This document shows positions 59,248 through 61,000 of a DNA stretch of 61,000 bases, one piece after another (positions within the stretch are counted from its first letter, which is position 1; each line of letters opens with the position of its first letter). This stretch comes from Alcanivorax hongdengensis A-11-3 (GTDB lineage: Bacteria; Pseudomonadota; Gammaproteobacteria; Pseudomonadales; Alcanivoracaceae), in contig NZ_AMRJ01000021.1 in the NCBI RefSeq assembly GCF_000300995.1, forward strand, positions 1 through 61,000, in the 5' to 3' direction. The position numbers were made by a program, and so were the translations under genes. The notes below the pieces were generated by a model. The model saw only the letters and a program-made list of their open reading frames with translations, had not been told where the DNA came from and searched no databases.

Positions 59248-61000
59248 TCATACTTTGGCGCGTGCTTTAGATCTCAAATCAATACGCTGAGAAATCTGCG
59301 TGTACAACTGAGCTTCTTCATTTTCTCGGTCTGCCACAGTGACAACTAAAGCGTAGCGCTCTAATTCCGAACTGAGCGCATCGCCCCAGTTGGTGGCATC
59401 TTGCCGAGTAACAACTACGAACCACTTGAAATCAGGAGAGAGCTTCTTGAAGTTCCAGGTAGAGCACTGCACAGTGCCCTTGCTCCGCAGCGATGAAGAA
59501 ATAGTCCGATTTGATTTGCTAGATATAGTATCACTTAACTTGTCGTTCTCCTTTTGATGCTTTTTATGAAAGTGTTTTTGTACCTCATCAAGTGATCTTC
59601 CTTTCACCAAATTGAATAGGATTTTAGTGGCGCGATAGTCTAGGCGAGTTGTTCTGACAGCAGGAGAGTAACTCAGGGATACTCTTAATTCTCTTGTCGA
59701 TTTCTTCCTTCTCAAGAATTCTTCTGGAAGAGGTAATTCATAAAACTGATAATTATCGTTAGCAATCGAATCTTCTGACATCAACAGCACCGTGTTTTCA
59801 TCAGAGCGATACAAATTTTCTTCATTAACCAAGCCATAACCAGCCAAATCAATATGTGGTTCACGACGACCGTTTGCTTTGGCGTACTCCTTCGAATGTA
59901 TATCCGAAAAAATAGTTTTACACTCCTCAGGCACAGCTGCATGGTTAACAAGCATAGCTCTCAACATGTTGGCTGATGCTGTAGGGTAAAATGACAATAA
60001 CCTACTTGCTAAGTGTGTTATGTAGGGGGTAGAAAAGCTAGTCCCGTGACAAACACTGAATAGAGTGTTCCCAAAGAAGTTGGCATTCAAACTAAGAATG
60101 CCTGGATCATCATTTTTAAATTGCCATTGTTTACCTTCAAAACGCATCGGAGAAGCGAAATTTCCGCCGTGAGCAACCAGCTCAGGCTTTATCGCCCCTT
60201 TTATAGACGGGCCGTGCCGAGTAAAAGGCGAAGGCTGATTGGCTCTAGCTGCGGATAAATGTTCAATGTCGTCGGGACGTTGGAGGTCACCTTTTGTTGC
60301 ATCATGAAGTGCTAAACTACCAACAGTTAGAACATTCAAAGCAGGCGCGGGGTCTATGATGCGATTATGCTCACCGAGCAGGTATTCAGGATATTCTTCG
60401 CGCCAACTATCCTTCGGAATTAGAGGTTCTTCTGATCCTCTGAAATTGCCAACCGAGACTATGAAAAGAATGTCGTATTTCCGAGAAAGGGTATCAAGTG
60501 TGTAAGCGAGGCCTCGAATATGTTTTCCATCATATGGTGAATTTTCATTACCAATAGAAAGGTTGAAAATTCTACACCCTAGCTCTGTGAAATGTTCTAC
60601 TGCAGAGATAATTGTCGATTCAATAGTGTTAATGTCGAATTCGCAATCTCGATTGAGAATTTTTCCATTGAATATCCAACTTTGGGGGACCCAATAGTTG
60701 GAAGCATTACATTCCTCGATATTACCGTATAACGCTATGCCTGCCACTTGTGTGCCGTGCCCAGCAGCATCGAACTCATCCTCTCCGTCAACGAAACTAG
60801 CACTCTCTGCAATAGCTGATTTCAATAACGGATGATTGGTGTTAATACCACTATCGAGTATACAAACCTTGGGGGCATTAGCGCTTGGAGAGGGTATTTC
60901 GTCGGGTAATTGGTTTATATCTTTGTTAATTGTTTGGTAATTAATGCCTGTTTGAGGTGGTAGGTCAACAAGCCTAACATCAGAATGATTGTGAATCGCC
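59248..61000 (-). CDS. Cytosolic subtilase (S8 peptidase), 5' part beyond window
   Basis: A subtilisin-family serine protease, at least 583 residues; the frame stays open to the window edge, so the start lies outside. The triad is complete: Asp in VCILDSGINTNHP (about 60870), His in AGHGTQVAG (about 60750) and Ser in CHGTSFSTPY (about 60040). A C-terminal region of about 200 residues (LFNLVKGRSLDEVQKHFHKK, FKWFVVVTRQDATNWG) is not protease and may bind a partner. The visible part lacks export signals, and the low-GC codons suggest recent transfer. Such proteases are often encoded beside an AAA ATPase in islands. Confidence 0.85.
   Translation of the reverse strand, partial: AIHNHSDVRLVDLPPQTGINYQTINKDINQLPDEIPSPSANAPKVCILDSGINTNHPLLKSAIAESASFVDGEDEFDAAGHGTQVAGIALYGNIEECNASNYWVPQSWIFNGKILNRDCEFDINTIESTIISAVEHFTELGCRIFNLSIGNENSPYDGKHIRGLAYTLDTLSRKYDILFIVSVGNFRGSEEPLIPKDSWREEYPEYLLGEHNRIIDPAPALNVLTVGSLALHDATKGDLQRPDDIEHLSAARANQPSPFTRHGPSIKGAIKPELVAHGGNFASPMRFEGKQWQFKNDDPGILSLNANFFGNTLFSVCHGTSFSTPYITHLASRLLSFYPTASANMLRAMLVNHAAVPEECKTIFSDIHSKEYAKANGRREPHIDLAGYGLVNEENLYRSDENTVLLMSEDSIANDNYQFYELPLPEEFLRRKKSTRELRVSLSYSPAVRTTRLDYRATKILFNLVKGRSLDEVQKHFHKKHQKENDKLSDTISSKSNRTISSSLRSKGTVQCSTWNFKKLSPDFKWFVVVTRQDATNWGDALSSELERYALVVTVADRENEEAQLYTQISQRIDLRSKARAKV

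Overview
The window looks like a gammaproteobacterial chromosome around the replication origin, most likely an Alcanivorax-type or Pseudomonas-like marine organism (genus is inference). The gene order tag-glyQ-glyS-gmhB-acyltransferase-gyrB-recF-dnaN-dnaA, with rpmH-rnpA-yidC-mnmE on the other side of the origin, is the conserved oriC neighbourhood of pseudomonads and relatives. Two Pseudomonas-type parS sites lie inside recF, and REP-like repeats occur between genes. The core is GC-rich; both ends of the window are AT-richer and accessory in character.

Region 1 (1 to about 3.7 kb) is a stretch of integron gene cassettes without an integrase (CALIN-like). Three attC sites, all oriented on the minus strand, delimit a truncated AAA ATPase, a small membrane protein, a large cassette with a divergent tandem-ABM monooxygenase/GlxA-type regulator pair, and an ankyrin-repeat protein. 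A 263-bp MITE-like element with perfect 23-bp terminal inverted repeats and a CTAG target duplication sits in the large cassette.

Region 2 (4 to 22.8 kb) holds ordinary chromosomal genes: a hydrolase, a hemerythrin with an FNR-like box, an OsmC-YcaO fusion, an EamA/LysR divergent pair, a START/secreted protein/acyltransferase cluster, arfB, DUF445, and a yiaAB-pspA-tetR-(MFS-PlsC) cluster with paired TetR-like operators in its promoter.

Region 3 (22.9 to 39.1 kb) is the oriC region. oriC itself (about 34.9 to 35.3 kb) has several DnaA boxes and an AT-rich unwinding segment. yidD is missing between rnpA and yidC.

Region 4 (39.1 kb to the right edge) is a genomic island entered exactly at the 3' end of mnmE, the spot also used by SGI1. 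It carries a tyrosine recombinase, a HTH/DUF927/HTH module, a defence operon, a MobI-like transfer protein with inverted repeats upstream (possible oriT), a serine recombinase, several envelope or unknown genes, a HTH-like protein, and a cytosolic subtilase running off the edge. The defence operon reads WYL regulator-hsdM-hsdS-dinD-hsdR-DUF262/DUF1524 nuclease. A perfect palindrome with core ACTTTCACATGTGAAAGT occurs twice: just upstream of the WYL gene and upstream of the HTH/DUF927 module. This suggests, as inference, that one regulator couples restriction to the island's own replication or excision functions. The other end of the island is not in the window.
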